Part shown: in pieces, positions 16,793 to 25,458 of the stretch
Layout of the letters: each line of letters begins with the position of its first letter
Numbering within the stretch: the first letter of the stretch is position 1
Assembly (NCBI GenBank): GCA_050288425.1
Contig: JBNKDU010000042.1
Coordinates: 1 to 64,000, forward strand
Length of the DNA stretch: 64,000 nucleotides
Origin: JARRKU01 sp050288425
GTDB lineage: Bacteria > Desulfobacterota > Desulfobacteria > Desulfobacterales > Desulfosarcinaceae
Direction: 5' to 3'
Notes under the pieces: generated by a model
Database searches by the model: none
What the model was told of the DNA's origin: nothing
Seen by the model: only the letters and a program-made list of their open reading frames with translations
Position numbers and translations under genes: made by a program

Positions 16793-18634
16793 ATGGCCGC
16801 CAAAGAGATCAACGGCGCCCTGCGCAACATCGCCATCATCGCCCACGTCGACCATGGCAAGACCACCCTGGTGGATGCCATGTTTCGTCAGAGCGGACTC
16901 TTCCGGGACAACCAGGAGGTGGACGAACGCCTCATGGACAGCATGGACCTGGAACGCGAGCGGGGCATCACCATCGCGGCCAAGAACTGCTCGGTGGTCT
17001 GGAAGGGGGTGCGCGTCAATATCATCGATACCCCCGGCCACGCCGATTTCGGCGGCGAAGTCGAGCGGGCGCTCTCCATGGCCGACGGCGCCATCCTGCT
17101 GGTGGATGCCTCCGAAGGTCCTTTGCCCCAGACCCGCTTCGTGCTCAACAAGGCCCTCATCGCCGGGCTGAAGATCATCGTCGTGATCAACAAGATCGAC
17201 CGGCCGGATGCCCGCACCGAGGCGGTGCTGGACGAGATCTATGACCTGCTCATCGACCTGGGCGCCACGGAGGAGCAACTGGAATTCCCCCTGCTCTATG
17301 CCGTGGGCCGCGACGGCATCGCCATGGCCCGGCCCGAGGATCCGGCCGAGGACCTGCACCTGCTTTTCGACGCCATCCTGAAAACCATTCCCGGTCCTTC
17401 CCACGACCCCTCGGCGCCCTTCCAGATGCGCGTCTCCGACCTGGGCTATTCCGACTATGTGGGCCGGCTGGCGGTGGGCAAGATCTTCAACGGCACGGCG
17501 CATTCCCGCGACCGGCTGGTCTGCCTGGGCGCAGACGGACGCAGTACCCCGCTGAAAGTCACCAAGCTGCAGATCTACGAGGGGGTGCAGCTCACCGAGG
17601 TCGACGAGGTCCAGCCCGGCGACATCGTGGTGCTGGCGGGCATCGAGGACGTGACCATCGGAGATACCATCTGCACCGAACTCGAACCCCGGGCCCTGCC
17701 GCGCATCCGGGTGGACGCCCCCACGGTCTCCATGACCTTCACCATCAACAACGGTCCCTTCAGCGGCCGGGAGGGCAAGTACGTCCAGTCCAGCCGCCTG
17801 CGGCAGCGGTTGCACAAGGAGACCCTGTACAACATGGCCATCCAGGTGGAGGAGGGAGAGGAGCGCGATGCCATCCTGGTCAAGGGGCGGGGCGAGTTTC
17901 AACTGGCCATTCTCATCGAGACCATGCGCCGGGAAGGCTATGAATTCTGTGTGGGCCGGCCCGAGGTGATCTACCGGTTCGAAGAGGGGCGCAAACTGGA
18001 GCCCATCGAAAAGCTGCTGGTGGATTGCGAGGAGCAGTTCCTGGGGGTGGTGACCGAGAAGCTCTCCCTGCGCAAGGGCAAGATGACCAACCTGGTGAAC
18101 AACGGCAAGGGACGGGTGCGAATCGAATTTTCCGTCCCCTCCCGCGCCCTGATCGGGTATCGCGACGAATTTCTCACCGACACCCGGGGCACGGGCATCA
18201 TGAACTCCCTGTTCGACGGCTACGACGACTATCGCGGTGACAGCCCCAGCCGCTATACCGGCTCCATCGTGGCCGACCGCACGGGCAAGGCCGTGGCATA
18301 CGCCCTGTTCAACCTGGAGCCCCGGGGCCGGCTCTTCATCACCCCCGGCGAAACGGTGTACGAAGGCATGATCGTCGGCGAGCACAACCGGGCCCAGGAT
18401 ATCGACGTCAATGCGTGCAAGGAAAAGAAGCTCACCAATATCCGCGCGGCGGGAAAGGACGATGCCGTGTTGTTGTCGCCGGTCCAACCGCTCACACTGG
18501 AACAGTCCATCAGTTTCATCCGCGAGGACGAGCTTGTGGAGGTGACGCCCAAATCGGTCCGTCTGCGCAAGGCCGTGCTCGCGGCCTCCCGGCGACAGAA
18601 TCTGTACATCTCCAGGAAAAAGAAAAATCGGTGA
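16793..18634 (+). CDS. typA: Ribosome-associated GTPase TypA/BipA
   Basis: TypA is an EF-G-like translational GTPase needed for ribosome assembly and growth under stress. The 613-residue protein has AHVDHGKTTL (17-26), RERGITI, DTPGHADFGGEVER, NKIDRPDAR and later the TypA-specific C-terminal region (GMIVGEHNRAQDIDVNACKEKKLTNIRAAGKDD). Length is normal. ATG 16793 is preceded by AAAGGATAAA. It directly follows the thioesterase gene. A short AAAAATC-GGT-GATTTTT symmetry spans the stop codon near 18623-18640 but its stem is too A/T-rich to call as a terminator. Confidence 0.97.
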   Translation: MAAKEINGALRNIAIIAHVDHGKTTLVDAMFRQSGLFRDNQEVDERLMDSMDLERERGITIAAKNCSVVWKGVRVNIIDTPGHADFGGEVERALSMADGAILLVDASEGPLPQTRFVLNKALIAGLKIIVVINKIDRPDARTEAVLDEIYDLLIDLGATEEQLEFPLLYAVGRDGIAMARPEDPAEDLHLLFDAILKTIPGPSHDPSAPFQMRVSDLGYSDYVGRLAVGKIFNGTAHSRDRLVCLGADGRSTPLKVTKLQIYEGVQLTEVDEVQPGDIVVLAGIEDVTIGDTICTELEPRALPRIRVDAPTVSMTFTINNGPFSGREGKYVQSSRLRQRLHKETLYNMAIQVEEGEERDAILVKGRGEFQLAILIETMRREGYEFCVGRPEVIYRFEEGRKLEPIEKLLVDCEEQFLGVVTEKLSLRKGKMTNLVNNGKGRVRIEFSVPSRALIGYRDEFLTDTRGTGIMNSLFDGYDDYRGDSPSRYTGSIVADRTGKAVAYALFNLEPRGRLFITPGETVYEGMIVGEHNRAQDIDVNACKEKKLTNIRAAGKDDAVLLSPVQPLTLEQSISFIREDELVEVTPKSVRLRKAVLAASRRQNLYISRKKKNR

Positions 18635-18838
18635 TTTTTTCCGCTTGAGCCCCCATCCTCCGGTTTATACCAAGAGCGAAGAAGCCCCCTCTCCTTCCTC
18701 GATGGGGTAACTGGCCATTTTAATATTTGATAATTCCGGTAGGATATGATTGAAAGTACCAGTCTCCAGCCGGACAGGACGGCCGCAAGCGGCTGGGGGC
18801 ATACCCGTTGGCGCGGAGGATCGCGCCGGTTTCAGATA

Positions 18839-18981
18839 GTGTCCATCCAGAAAGGGTAGATTGTGGTCCAGATCAAGGCCGCAGGGAGGTTGAAACCGCA
18901 GGCGTAGCGGCGCTACGTCGAGGATTTCGACCGACCGAGAACACCGGGCTGGGCCGCAAGATGCCATTTCTGGGTGGACAC
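18839..18981. mobile_element. 143-bp palindromic MITE-like element, copy 1
   Basis: The element begins GTGTCCATCCAGAAAGGG and ends CCATTTCTGGGTGGACAC, so its ends are inverted repeats of about 18 bases. The two halves are imperfectly complementary throughout, with a central CGTAGC-GGC-GCTACG hairpin at about 18904-18918. A second copy of exactly the same length lies at 24554-24696 in the same orientation, differing at about six positions. It holds no gene. The rest of 18635-19020 is non-coding; the word AGCCCCCATCCTCCGG at 18648-18663 repeats one at 16080. Confidence 0.85.
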
Positions 18982-19020
18982 TAGATAGTTCGATGCAAAC
19001 CAGATCCGATGGAGTAGATC

Positions 19021-20229
19021 ATGGCGCGCAACGCCACGTTCAACATCCTGATGTACTCCCACGACACCTACGGACTGGGCCACATCCGCCGAACCATGGC
19101 CATCGCCTCCCACCTGAAGGCGCCGCACATCAACATCCTGATCCTCACCGGTTCTCCCATCGTGGGCCGGTTCACCATTCCGGAGCAGATCGATTTCGTC
19201 CGGATTCCCGGGATGATCAAGAAAACCAACGACGAATACCAGCCCCTTTCCATCAAGATCCATCCGCGGCATGCCCTCGATATCCGCAAGAACATCATCA
19301 CCGCCACCGCCAAGACCTTCCGGCCCCACCTCTTCATCGTGGACAAGGAGCCGTTGGGGCTGAAGAAGGAGGTGTTGCCCACCCTCAAGTGGCTGCGGCG
19401 CAACTGCCCCGGCACCCACACCATCCTGGGGTTGCGCGATGTCATGGACGACCGCGACACGGTACGCGCCGATTGGCGCAAGAAAGGCATCTACGACGCC
19501 CTGGAGCAGCTCTATACCGAGATATGGGTCTACGGCAACCAGGAGATGTACGATCCCATCGTCGAATACGGAATCGGCGATGCGGTGCGGCCCAAGATCC
19601 ATTTCACGGGCTACATTCCCCGCAAGGTGCCCTCGGCCGATGCCGTGGCGCGGGTCCGGAGCGAGACGACCAGGGAAAACGGGCGCAAGCTGGTGGTGGT
19701 TACCGGCGGCGGCGGCGGCGATGCCTATCCGCTGATGAATGCCTACCTGGACATGCTGGAACATTCCAATGCCGCCGCCTGTATCCAAAGCGTGCTCATC
19801 GCCGGGCCCTTCATGCCCCAATCGGAACGCAGGCGGCTGGCGCGCAAGGGGCGCCGGCTGGGGGTCCCGGTGCACCGGTTTTTCCGTCATATGGAGGAAA
19901 TCCTGGCCGCCGCCGACCTGGTGGTGGGCATGGCCGGTTACAACACCCTGTGCGAAATCCTCAGCCAGAAGACCCCGGCCCTGCTGATTCCCCGGGAAAC
20001 CCCGCGCCAGGAGCAGCTGATCCGCTCGCAGATCTTCCAGCGCGAGTCCCTGGCCGAGTATATTCCCTGGTCCCAGGTGACCCCCGAGGCCCTGCAGCAA
20101 AAAATCTTTCAAATGCTGGAGAACGGACGGCAATACCGCATCGCCATCGGCCGGTTTCCCCTCACCGGCCTGGAGTTCATGCGACAACGCCTTCGCACGT
20201 TCAGGTTCCCTCCCCATGGCCCGTGCTGA
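19021..20229 (+). CDS. MurG/GT28-like glycosyltransferase
   Basis: A 402-residue GT-B glycosyltransferase of the predicted-glycosyltransferase (COG4671-like) type. The N-terminal domain has YSHDTYGLGHIRRTMAIA, the usual acceptor-side glycine-histidine loop; the C-terminal domain has VVTGGGGGDAYPLM, then VGMAGYNTLCEIL and PALLIPRETPRQEQL, the nucleotide-sugar site shared with MurG. It is probably cytoplasmic. GGAG lies eight bases before ATG 19021, only 40 bases after the MITE-like element. It overlaps the next glycosyltransferase gene by 14 bases. Donor and acceptor are unknown. A related protein is encoded at 23318. Confidence 0.86.
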   Translation: MARNATFNILMYSHDTYGLGHIRRTMAIASHLKAPHINILILTGSPIVGRFTIPEQIDFVRIPGMIKKTNDEYQPLSIKIHPRHALDIRKNIITATAKTFRPHLFIVDKEPLGLKKEVLPTLKWLRRNCPGTHTILGLRDVMDDRDTVRADWRKKGIYDALEQLYTEIWVYGNQEMYDPIVEYGIGDAVRPKIHFTGYIPRKVPSADAVARVRSETTRENGRKLVVVTGGGGGDAYPLMNAYLDMLEHSNAAACIQSVLIAGPFMPQSERRRLARKGRRLGVPVHRFFRHMEEILAAADLVVGMAGYNTLCEILSQKTPALLIPRETPRQEQLIRSQIFQRESLAEYIPWSQVTPEALQQKIFQMLENGRQYRIAIGRFPLTGLEFMRQRLRTFRFPPHGPC

Positions 20230-21496
20230 ACCACCCGCCGTCGGGATGGTGCTCAAGGGGTATCCGCGCATCTCGGAGACCTTCATCTCCAACGAGATCC
20301 TGCTGCTGGAACGCCTGGGCATCCGGGTGCATATCATTTCCATGCGGCAGCCGCGGGAAAGCTTCGCCCACGCCAGCGTCCACGGGATCCAGGCGCCGGT
20401 GGACTATCTGCCCGAGACCATCCTGACCTCGCTGCACCGGCTGCTCTATCACAACCTGGCCCTGGCCCTGGACCGGCCCCGGCGGTATGGGCAGACGCTG
20501 AAAGCTGCCTTCCGGCGGTTCCTGCGCAGCCGCAAGTCCGCCACCATCAAGCACTTGCTGCAGGCCGGACTGGTGGTGCACAAGGTGCTGCCCGATAGCG
20601 GCGTGGTCCATCTGCATGCCCACTTCGCCCATTCGCCCACCTCGGTGACCATGTTCAGCAGCATGCTCAGCGGGCTGCCCTTCAGTTTTACGGCCCACGC
20701 CAAGGACATCTACACCTCCGATCCGGCCCAGATCGCCGAAAAGATCCATCGGGCCCGATTCGTGGTGACCTGCACGGGGTACAATCAGGAATATCTGACG
20801 CGGCTGGCGCCCCGCCGGGCAGGGAATATCCATCGCAGCTATCACGGCATCGACACGTGCCTGTTCAACCGCCGGCAAGTCCGCATCGAGGCGAAGCCTC
20901 CGTACCGGTTGCTCACCGTCGCGCGCCTGACGCCCAAGAAAGGCCTGCCGACCCTCCTGCGGGCGCTGCGGGGATTGCTCGACCGGGGTGTCGAATTTCG
21001 CCACACCCTCATCGGCGACGGCGACGAGCGGGCCCGGGTGCTGCGATTGACGAAGGATCTCGGACTCACCCATTGCTGCCGCTGGCAGGGAACCCTGCCC
21101 CATGAGCGGGTGCTGGACCACTACCGCCGGGCGGATCTCTTCGTTCTCGGGTGTGAAATCGCAGAGGACGGCGACCGCGACGGGATTCCCAACGTCCTCA
21201 TGGAGAGCATGGCCATGGGTGTGCCGGTGGTGACCACCCGCGTTTCCGCCATTCCGGAACTGGTGGAGGACGGCGTTTCCGGGCTGCTGGTGGAACCCCG
21301 GGAACCCGATGCCCTGGCCGATGCCGTATGGCGGATGCTGTCAGACCCGGAATTGCGCCGTAGGGTGATCGCCAACGGCCGGCGCAAAATCGAAACGGAT
21401 TTCGACAACCGGCGGCTCATCGAAAAGCTGGCCTCCCTGATGCGCGCCGCCGTCGATGCCGCTTCTTCGTCCTCCGTCCGAGGCCAGCGACCGTAA
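20216..21496 (+). CDS. GT4-family glycosyltransferase
   Basis: A 426-residue GT-B enzyme of family GT4. Seen: N-terminal MVLKGYPRISETFISNEI, typical of colanic-acid-type glycosyltransferases; HLHAHFAHSPTSV; VARLTPKKGLPTLLRAL at the start of the second domain; and the EX7E nucleotide-sugar motif in DRDGIPNVLMESMAMGVPVV. It probably adds a hexose to a lipid- or protein-linked glycan. Its start overlaps the previous gene by 14 bases, and the next glycosyltransferase begins 8 bases after its stop. Confidence 0.9.
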   Translation: MARAEPPAVGMVLKGYPRISETFISNEILLLERLGIRVHIISMRQPRESFAHASVHGIQAPVDYLPETILTSLHRLLYHNLALALDRPRRYGQTLKAAFRRFLRSRKSATIKHLLQAGLVVHKVLPDSGVVHLHAHFAHSPTSVTMFSSMLSGLPFSFTAHAKDIYTSDPAQIAEKIHRARFVVTCTGYNQEYLTRLAPRRAGNIHRSYHGIDTCLFNRRQVRIEAKPPYRLLTVARLTPKKGLPTLLRALRGLLDRGVEFRHTLIGDGDERARVLRLTKDLGLTHCCRWQGTLPHERVLDHYRRADLFVLGCEIAEDGDRDGIPNVLMESMAMGVPVVTTRVSAIPELVEDGVSGLLVEPREPDALADAVWRMLSDPELRRRVIANGRRKIETDFDNRRLIEKLASLMRAAVDAASSSSVRGQRP

Positions 21497-21504
21497 CATA
21501 ATTT

Positions 21505-22647
21505 ATGCGCATCGCCTTCTACACGCCCTTCAAGCCCCTGGATCATCCCCATCCCTCCGGCGACCAGGCCATCGCCCGGGCCCTGGCGGAGTTCCTGCGG
21601 GAACAGGGACATGAACTGATATCGGTGGGCGGCCTGCGGACCCGCTGGATCTATTGGCGGCCCCATCGATGGCCCCGGCTGTTGCGCGACGGCCTGGCGG
21701 CGCGGCGCCAGGTCCACGGATCCGACACGGACCTGTGGCTGACCTATCATTGCTACTACAAGGCCCCCGATCTGCTGGGGCCGCTGGTGTCCCGTGCGGC
21801 CGGCCTGCCCTATGTCGTCTTCCAGGGCGTCTACGCCACCAAATACCGGCGCCGCCTGGCGACCTGGCCCGGGTTCCGGCTCAACCGATGGTGTCTGCGG
21901 CGGGCCGATCATATTTTCACCAACAAACGGGTCGACCGGGTCAACCTCGAACGGATCGTCCCCGGTCATCGGGTAACCTATATCGCGCCCGGTATCCGGC
22001 CGGAGGAGTTCGATTTCGATTCCCGGTCGCGGCAACGCCTGCGGCGGCAATGGGGCGCGGGCGATACCCCGGTGATCCTGGCGGCCGCCATGTTCCGGGA
22101 CGACGTGAAGACCGAAAGCCTGCTCTGGCTGATCCGGGCGTGCGCCCGTTTGCACCGGGGGGACGATCCGTTTATGCTGGTGATTGCCGGAGACGGCCCT
22201 TGCCGGTCCTCCATCCAGGGCCTGGCCCAAAGGGAGCTCGGCGACCGCTGCCGTCTCGTGGGTCGGATCCCGCGCCGCAAGATGGCCGGATTTTACAGCG
22301 CCGGGGATATCTTCGCCTATCCCGGTATCGGCGAGGCATTGGGGATGGTCTACCTGGAGGCCCAGGCCTGCGGTCTGCCGGTGGTGGCCTTCGACAACGG
22401 CGGCATCGCCGAAGTGGTGGACCGCCGGCGCACCGGATTCCTGACGCCGGTCCGGGAGCCGGCGCCATACGTCCGGGCCCTGCGCCGATTGATTCAACAA
22501 CCCGCGCTGCGGCGCGAGATGGGGAATTCGGCGGTGCGCCACGTACGCCGCCATCATGACCTGAACCGCAACTATAGCGGGCTGTCGGAAATGTTGCGCC
22601 GGGTGGCCCGGAGACAGGACATTGCCCCCACGGAGCGATGCCGATGA
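21505..22647 (+). CDS. GT4-family glycosyltransferase
   Basis: A 380-residue GT4 glycosyltransferase. The N-terminus reads MRIAFYTPFKPLDHPHPSGDQ, with the glycine-containing loop for the acceptor domain; the C-terminal domain has VIAGDGPCRSSIQGLA, AGDIFAYPGIGEALGMVYLEAQACGLPVV (the EX7E motif) and DNGGIAEVV. No strong ribosome site stands before ATG 21505, which suggests coupling to the gene before it. Its TGA overlaps the ATG of the histidine phosphatase gene (ATGA at 22644-22647). It belongs to the glycosylation cassette 19021-24472. Confidence 0.89.
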   Translation: MRIAFYTPFKPLDHPHPSGDQAIARALAEFLREQGHELISVGGLRTRWIYWRPHRWPRLLRDGLAARRQVHGSDTDLWLTYHCYYKAPDLLGPLVSRAAGLPYVVFQGVYATKYRRRLATWPGFRLNRWCLRRADHIFTNKRVDRVNLERIVPGHRVTYIAPGIRPEEFDFDSRSRQRLRRQWGAGDTPVILAAAMFRDDVKTESLLWLIRACARLHRGDDPFMLVIAGDGPCRSSIQGLAQRELGDRCRLVGRIPRRKMAGFYSAGDIFAYPGIGEALGMVYLEAQACGLPVVAFDNGGIAEVVDRRRTGFLTPVREPAPYVRALRRLIQQPALRREMGNSAVRHVRRHHDLNRNYSGLSEMLRRVARRQDIAPTERCR

Positions 22648-23282
22648 CGGATCGACCGCAGGTAACCCGCTTCGGGATCATGCGCCACGGCGAAACCGAG
22701 TGGAATCGCAGCAAACGGATGCAAGGCCAGGCCGACTCGGCGCTCACCGGGTCGGGGCGGCGGGCCGTCCGCCAATGGACGGACTTGCTCGCGGCCATGG
22801 GCTGGGACCGGCTGCTGGTCAGCGATCTCGGGCGCGCCCGGGAGACCGCGGCCATGATCAACGCCCGGCTGAACCTGCCCCAGCACGTGGATGCCCGGTT
22901 GCGGGAGCAGCATTGGGGACACTGGACGGGCTGCACCATCGCCGAGTTGCGCCGCTCCGATCCCACCGGCCTGGCCCGGATGGAAGCCCGGGGCTGGCGG
23001 TTTCAGCCCCCCGGCGGCGAAACCCGGGAAGCCGTCTGGCGGCGCAGCCACGATGCGCTGGCGGACGCGGCCCGGCGATGGCCCGGAGAGACCATCCTGG
23101 TGGTGGCCCACGGCGGAGTGATCCGCTGCCTGCTCTACCGTCTGCTGGAGCGCCGCTTCGTGCCGGGAGAACCCCCGGCGCTGTTGACCCGGGCGCTCCA
23201 TTGGCTGCACCACGACGGCCGGACCCTGGCCATCGAAGCGTGCAATGCCGTGGAGTTCAAAACCCCCGCGTCCGGGCATTGA
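22644..23282 (+). CDS. Histidine phosphatase family protein
   Basis: A 212-residue phosphoglycerate-mutase-like phosphatase. The RHGE motif with the nucleophilic histidine is at residues 14-17, the GR-ARETA helix follows, and the second catalytic histidine is in VVAHGG near 156. The start at ATG 22644 is chosen over 22638 because it gives an ATGA overlap with the preceding glycosyltransferase and places GGAG (22632-22635) at normal spacing. Within a sugar-transfer operon it may dephosphorylate a sugar-phosphate intermediate; this role is inferred from position only. Confidence 0.88.
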   Translation: MTDRPQVTRFGIMRHGETEWNRSKRMQGQADSALTGSGRRAVRQWTDLLAAMGWDRLLVSDLGRARETAAMINARLNLPQHVDARLREQHWGHWTGCTIAELRRSDPTGLARMEARGWRFQPPGGETREAVWRRSHDALADAARRWPGETILVVAHGGVIRCLLYRLLERRFVPGEPPALLTRALHWLHHDGRTLAIEACNAVEFKTPASGH

Positions 23283-23317
23283 GCGGACGCCGAATGCCGA
23301 ACCGTGGAAACGCCTCC

Positions 23318-24472
23318 ATGAAGATTCTCTTTTATTGCCAACACGTATGGGGCGTGGGGCACTTCTTCCGCAGCATGGAGATATGCCGTGGACTGCATCG
23401 CCACGACGTGGTCATGGCCGCGGGCGGCCCCCCCTTCGATGCTCCCCTGCCCGGTCATGTGCGCCTGACCCGATTGCCGCCCATCAGGATGGACGACGAC
23501 TATCGTACCCTGCGCAGCGACGATGGCGGCCGCAGCCTGGAACGGGTCAAGTCCGAGCGCAGCGCCCGGCTGCGCCGGATCTATCTGGAAGAGCGGCCGG
23601 ACGTCCTGCTGATCGAATTGTATCCCTTCGGCCGGCGCAAATTCAAATTCGAACTGGTGCCCCTGCTCAAGGAGATCCGCGGCAATGCCCTGCCGCCGGC
23701 CAAGGTCGTCTGCAGTCTCCGGGACATTCTGGTGGCCAAACCGGATGCGGCGGCCTACGAAGCCGATGTGGTGGAGAAGCTCAACCGTTATTTCGACGCC
23801 CTGCTGATCCATGCCGACCGGCGGCTGGTGGCCCTGGACGAGACCTTCGGCCGGACCGGGGAGATCGCCATCCCGCAGGTCTACACCGGATTCGTGGTCC
23901 AGCCCCCCCCGGACCGGCCCCCGGCCGCCATCCGGCAATCGCTCCACCTGGATCCGGACCACCGGTTGGTGCTGGTCAGCGCAGGCGGCGGCCGTTCGGG
24001 CGTTCCCCTGCTGCGCTCCGTGTTGGGGGCCGTTCGATCCATGCAGCCCCTGGAGGGGATGCAGGTGCTTGTTTTTACCGGGCCGTTCATCGAGGACCGC
24101 GACTTCGCCGACCTGCAGACGATGCAGAGCCCCGGCGTGAAGATTTCCCGGTTCAGCGACCAGTTCCTCTCCCTGCTCGCCGTGGCCGATCTTTCCATCA
24201 GCATGGGCGGCTACAACACCAGCATGAATCTGCTGGCCACCGGTGTCCCGGCGCTGGTCTGGCCGTTTCCCGGCGACCGCGAGCAGGGCCTGCGGGCCCG
24301 ACGGCTGGAAGAGGCCGGTGTCTTGCGGGTGCTCGCCGAGGCGGATCTCGACCCGACGCGCATGGCTGCGCTCATTCGACACCGTCTCTCCCCGGGGCCC
24401 CGCAAGGTTTCCTCCCTGGCCATGGACGGCGCCCGGGAGACCGCCCGCTTCCTCGAGACTCTGTGGCCGTAG
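23318..24472 (+). CDS. MurG/GT28-like glycosyltransferase
   Basis: A 384-residue GT-B enzyme of the same broad type as the protein at 19021. Seen: MKILFYCQHVWGVGHFFRSM at the N-terminus, LVSAGGGRSGVPLL in the linker to the second domain, and SMGGYNTSMNLLATGVPALV followed by PGDREQGLRARRLEEAG in the nucleotide-sugar site. ATG 23318 was chosen because the glycine-rich acceptor loop follows at once; an in-frame ATG at 23294 is possible. It closes the glycosylation cassette; 82 bases later the second MITE-like copy begins. Confidence 0.86.
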   Translation: MKILFYCQHVWGVGHFFRSMEICRGLHRHDVVMAAGGPPFDAPLPGHVRLTRLPPIRMDDDYRTLRSDDGGRSLERVKSERSARLRRIYLEERPDVLLIELYPFGRRKFKFELVPLLKEIRGNALPPAKVVCSLRDILVAKPDAAAYEADVVEKLNRYFDALLIHADRRLVALDETFGRTGEIAIPQVYTGFVVQPPPDRPPAAIRQSLHLDPDHRLVLVSAGGGRSGVPLLRSVLGAVRSMQPLEGMQVLVFTGPFIEDRDFADLQTMQSPGVKISRFSDQFLSLLAVADLSISMGGYNTSMNLLATGVPALVWPFPGDREQGLRARRLEEAGVLRVLAEADLDPTRMAALIRHRLSPGPRKVSSLAMDGARETARFLETLWP

Positions 24473-24553
24473 ATCCGTCCGGCATCGGTATCATAAAGAA
24501 TTGTAGTGGTTTACAGCGTCGACGCCATGGCGTATATTCATATTTATTTACTT

Positions 24554-24696
24554 GTGTCCATCCAGAAATGGTAGATTGTGGTCCAGATCAAGGCCGCAGG
24601 GAGGTTGAAACCGCAGGCGTAGCTTCGCTACGTCGAGGATTTCGACCGACCGAGAACACCGAGCTGGGCCGCAAGATGCCATTTATGGATGGACAC
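24554..24696. mobile_element. 143-bp palindromic MITE-like element, copy 2
   Basis: The same element as at 18839-18981, in the same orientation and of the same length. Its ends, GTGTCCATCCAGAAATGG and CCATTTATGGATGGACAC, form a nearly perfect 18-base inverted repeat, and the central hairpin is CGTAGC-TTC-GCTACG, where loop bases differ from copy 1 while the stem is kept. It lies 82 bases after the last glycosyltransferase gene and 14 bases before the ATG of the FtsX-like permease, so it may contribute to termination or to promoter DNA for the next operon. Confidence 0.85.
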
Positions 24697-24710
24697 TCCC
24701 GGAATGGCCG

Positions 24711-25388
24711 ATGAGATTATCCATACCCGCCAAACAAGTCCAACGGCAGGTGAAGCTGCCGTTCATGAAATCGGTGGAGATTGCCGTCCGGGGGCTGCGG
24801 GTGCGTTTCTTCCGGTCGCTGATCACCACCCTGAGCCTGGTGCTGGCCATCGCCTTTTTCAGCTTTGTAATGATCGGCAACCATGTGGCCAACGGCCTGT
24901 TGCGCAGCGGCGATCAACGGGCCCGGCAGGAACTGATCCGCAGCGGCTACGATCTGGGGCCCCAGGATACCCGGGTGAGCGGCAACCCGAAACAGCGCTG
25001 GATCCTGGTGCTGTCCCTGGTGGTCTGCGTGGTGGGGATCGTCAATGCCCAGCTCATGGCGGTCACCGAGCGATTCCGCGAGATCGGCACCATGAAATGC
25101 CTGGGCGCACTGGACCGGTTCGTCCTCCGGCTGTTTCTGCTCGAGGCGGGCATGCAGGGACTCGTGGGCGCGTCCGCAGGGGCGCTGATCGGCGCCGGCT
25201 TCGCCCTGGCCGCAGGCCTGGCGCGCTTCGGCACGGCCGCCCTGGTTCACCTGGACTGGGGTCAATTCGCGGCCGCCACGCTGTGGGCCACCGCCACCGG
25301 GTGTTTGCTCAGCGTGCTGGGCGTGATCTACCCGGCCCTGCTGGCGGCCCGCATGCAGCCGGTGGAAGCCATGCGGGTGGAACAATAG
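24711..25388 (+). CDS. Minimal FtsX-like ABC transporter permease
   Basis: A 225-residue FtsX-type permease. One membrane helix (about 38-59) is followed by a periplasmic loop of only about 40 residues, then three helices (about 98-118, 143-170 and 190-216), with ERFREIGTMKCLGA between helices 2 and 3 as in MacB/LolC permeases, and a MQPVEAMR ending. Canonical members have a large periplasmic domain between helices 1 and 2; here it is missing, with reading frame intact. The cognate ATPase gene begins 70 bases downstream. It may pair with the FtsX part of the 1607-residue protein to form a heterodimer. The start has no clear ribosome site; an in-frame ATG at 24765 is possible. Confidence 0.82.
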   Translation: MRLSIPAKQVQRQVKLPFMKSVEIAVRGLRVRFFRSLITTLSLVLAIAFFSFVMIGNHVANGLLRSGDQRARQELIRSGYDLGPQDTRVSGNPKQRWILVLSLVVCVVGIVNAQLMAVTERFREIGTMKCLGALDRFVLRLFLLEAGMQGLVGASAGALIGAGFALAAGLARFGTAALVHLDWGQFAAATLWATATGCLLSVLGVIYPALLAARMQPVEAMRVEQ

Positions 25389-25458
25389 AAGATTCCAAGC
25401 TTCCGGGCAGTAGCCGGTTCCGGGTCCCATCGCAGCCGGCGAAGCCGGCGGGAAGGAA

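Noticed and set aside
16334..18487. Minus-strand open frame of 717 codons opposite the thioesterase and typA
   Set aside because: Antisense to two clear genes, no motifs.
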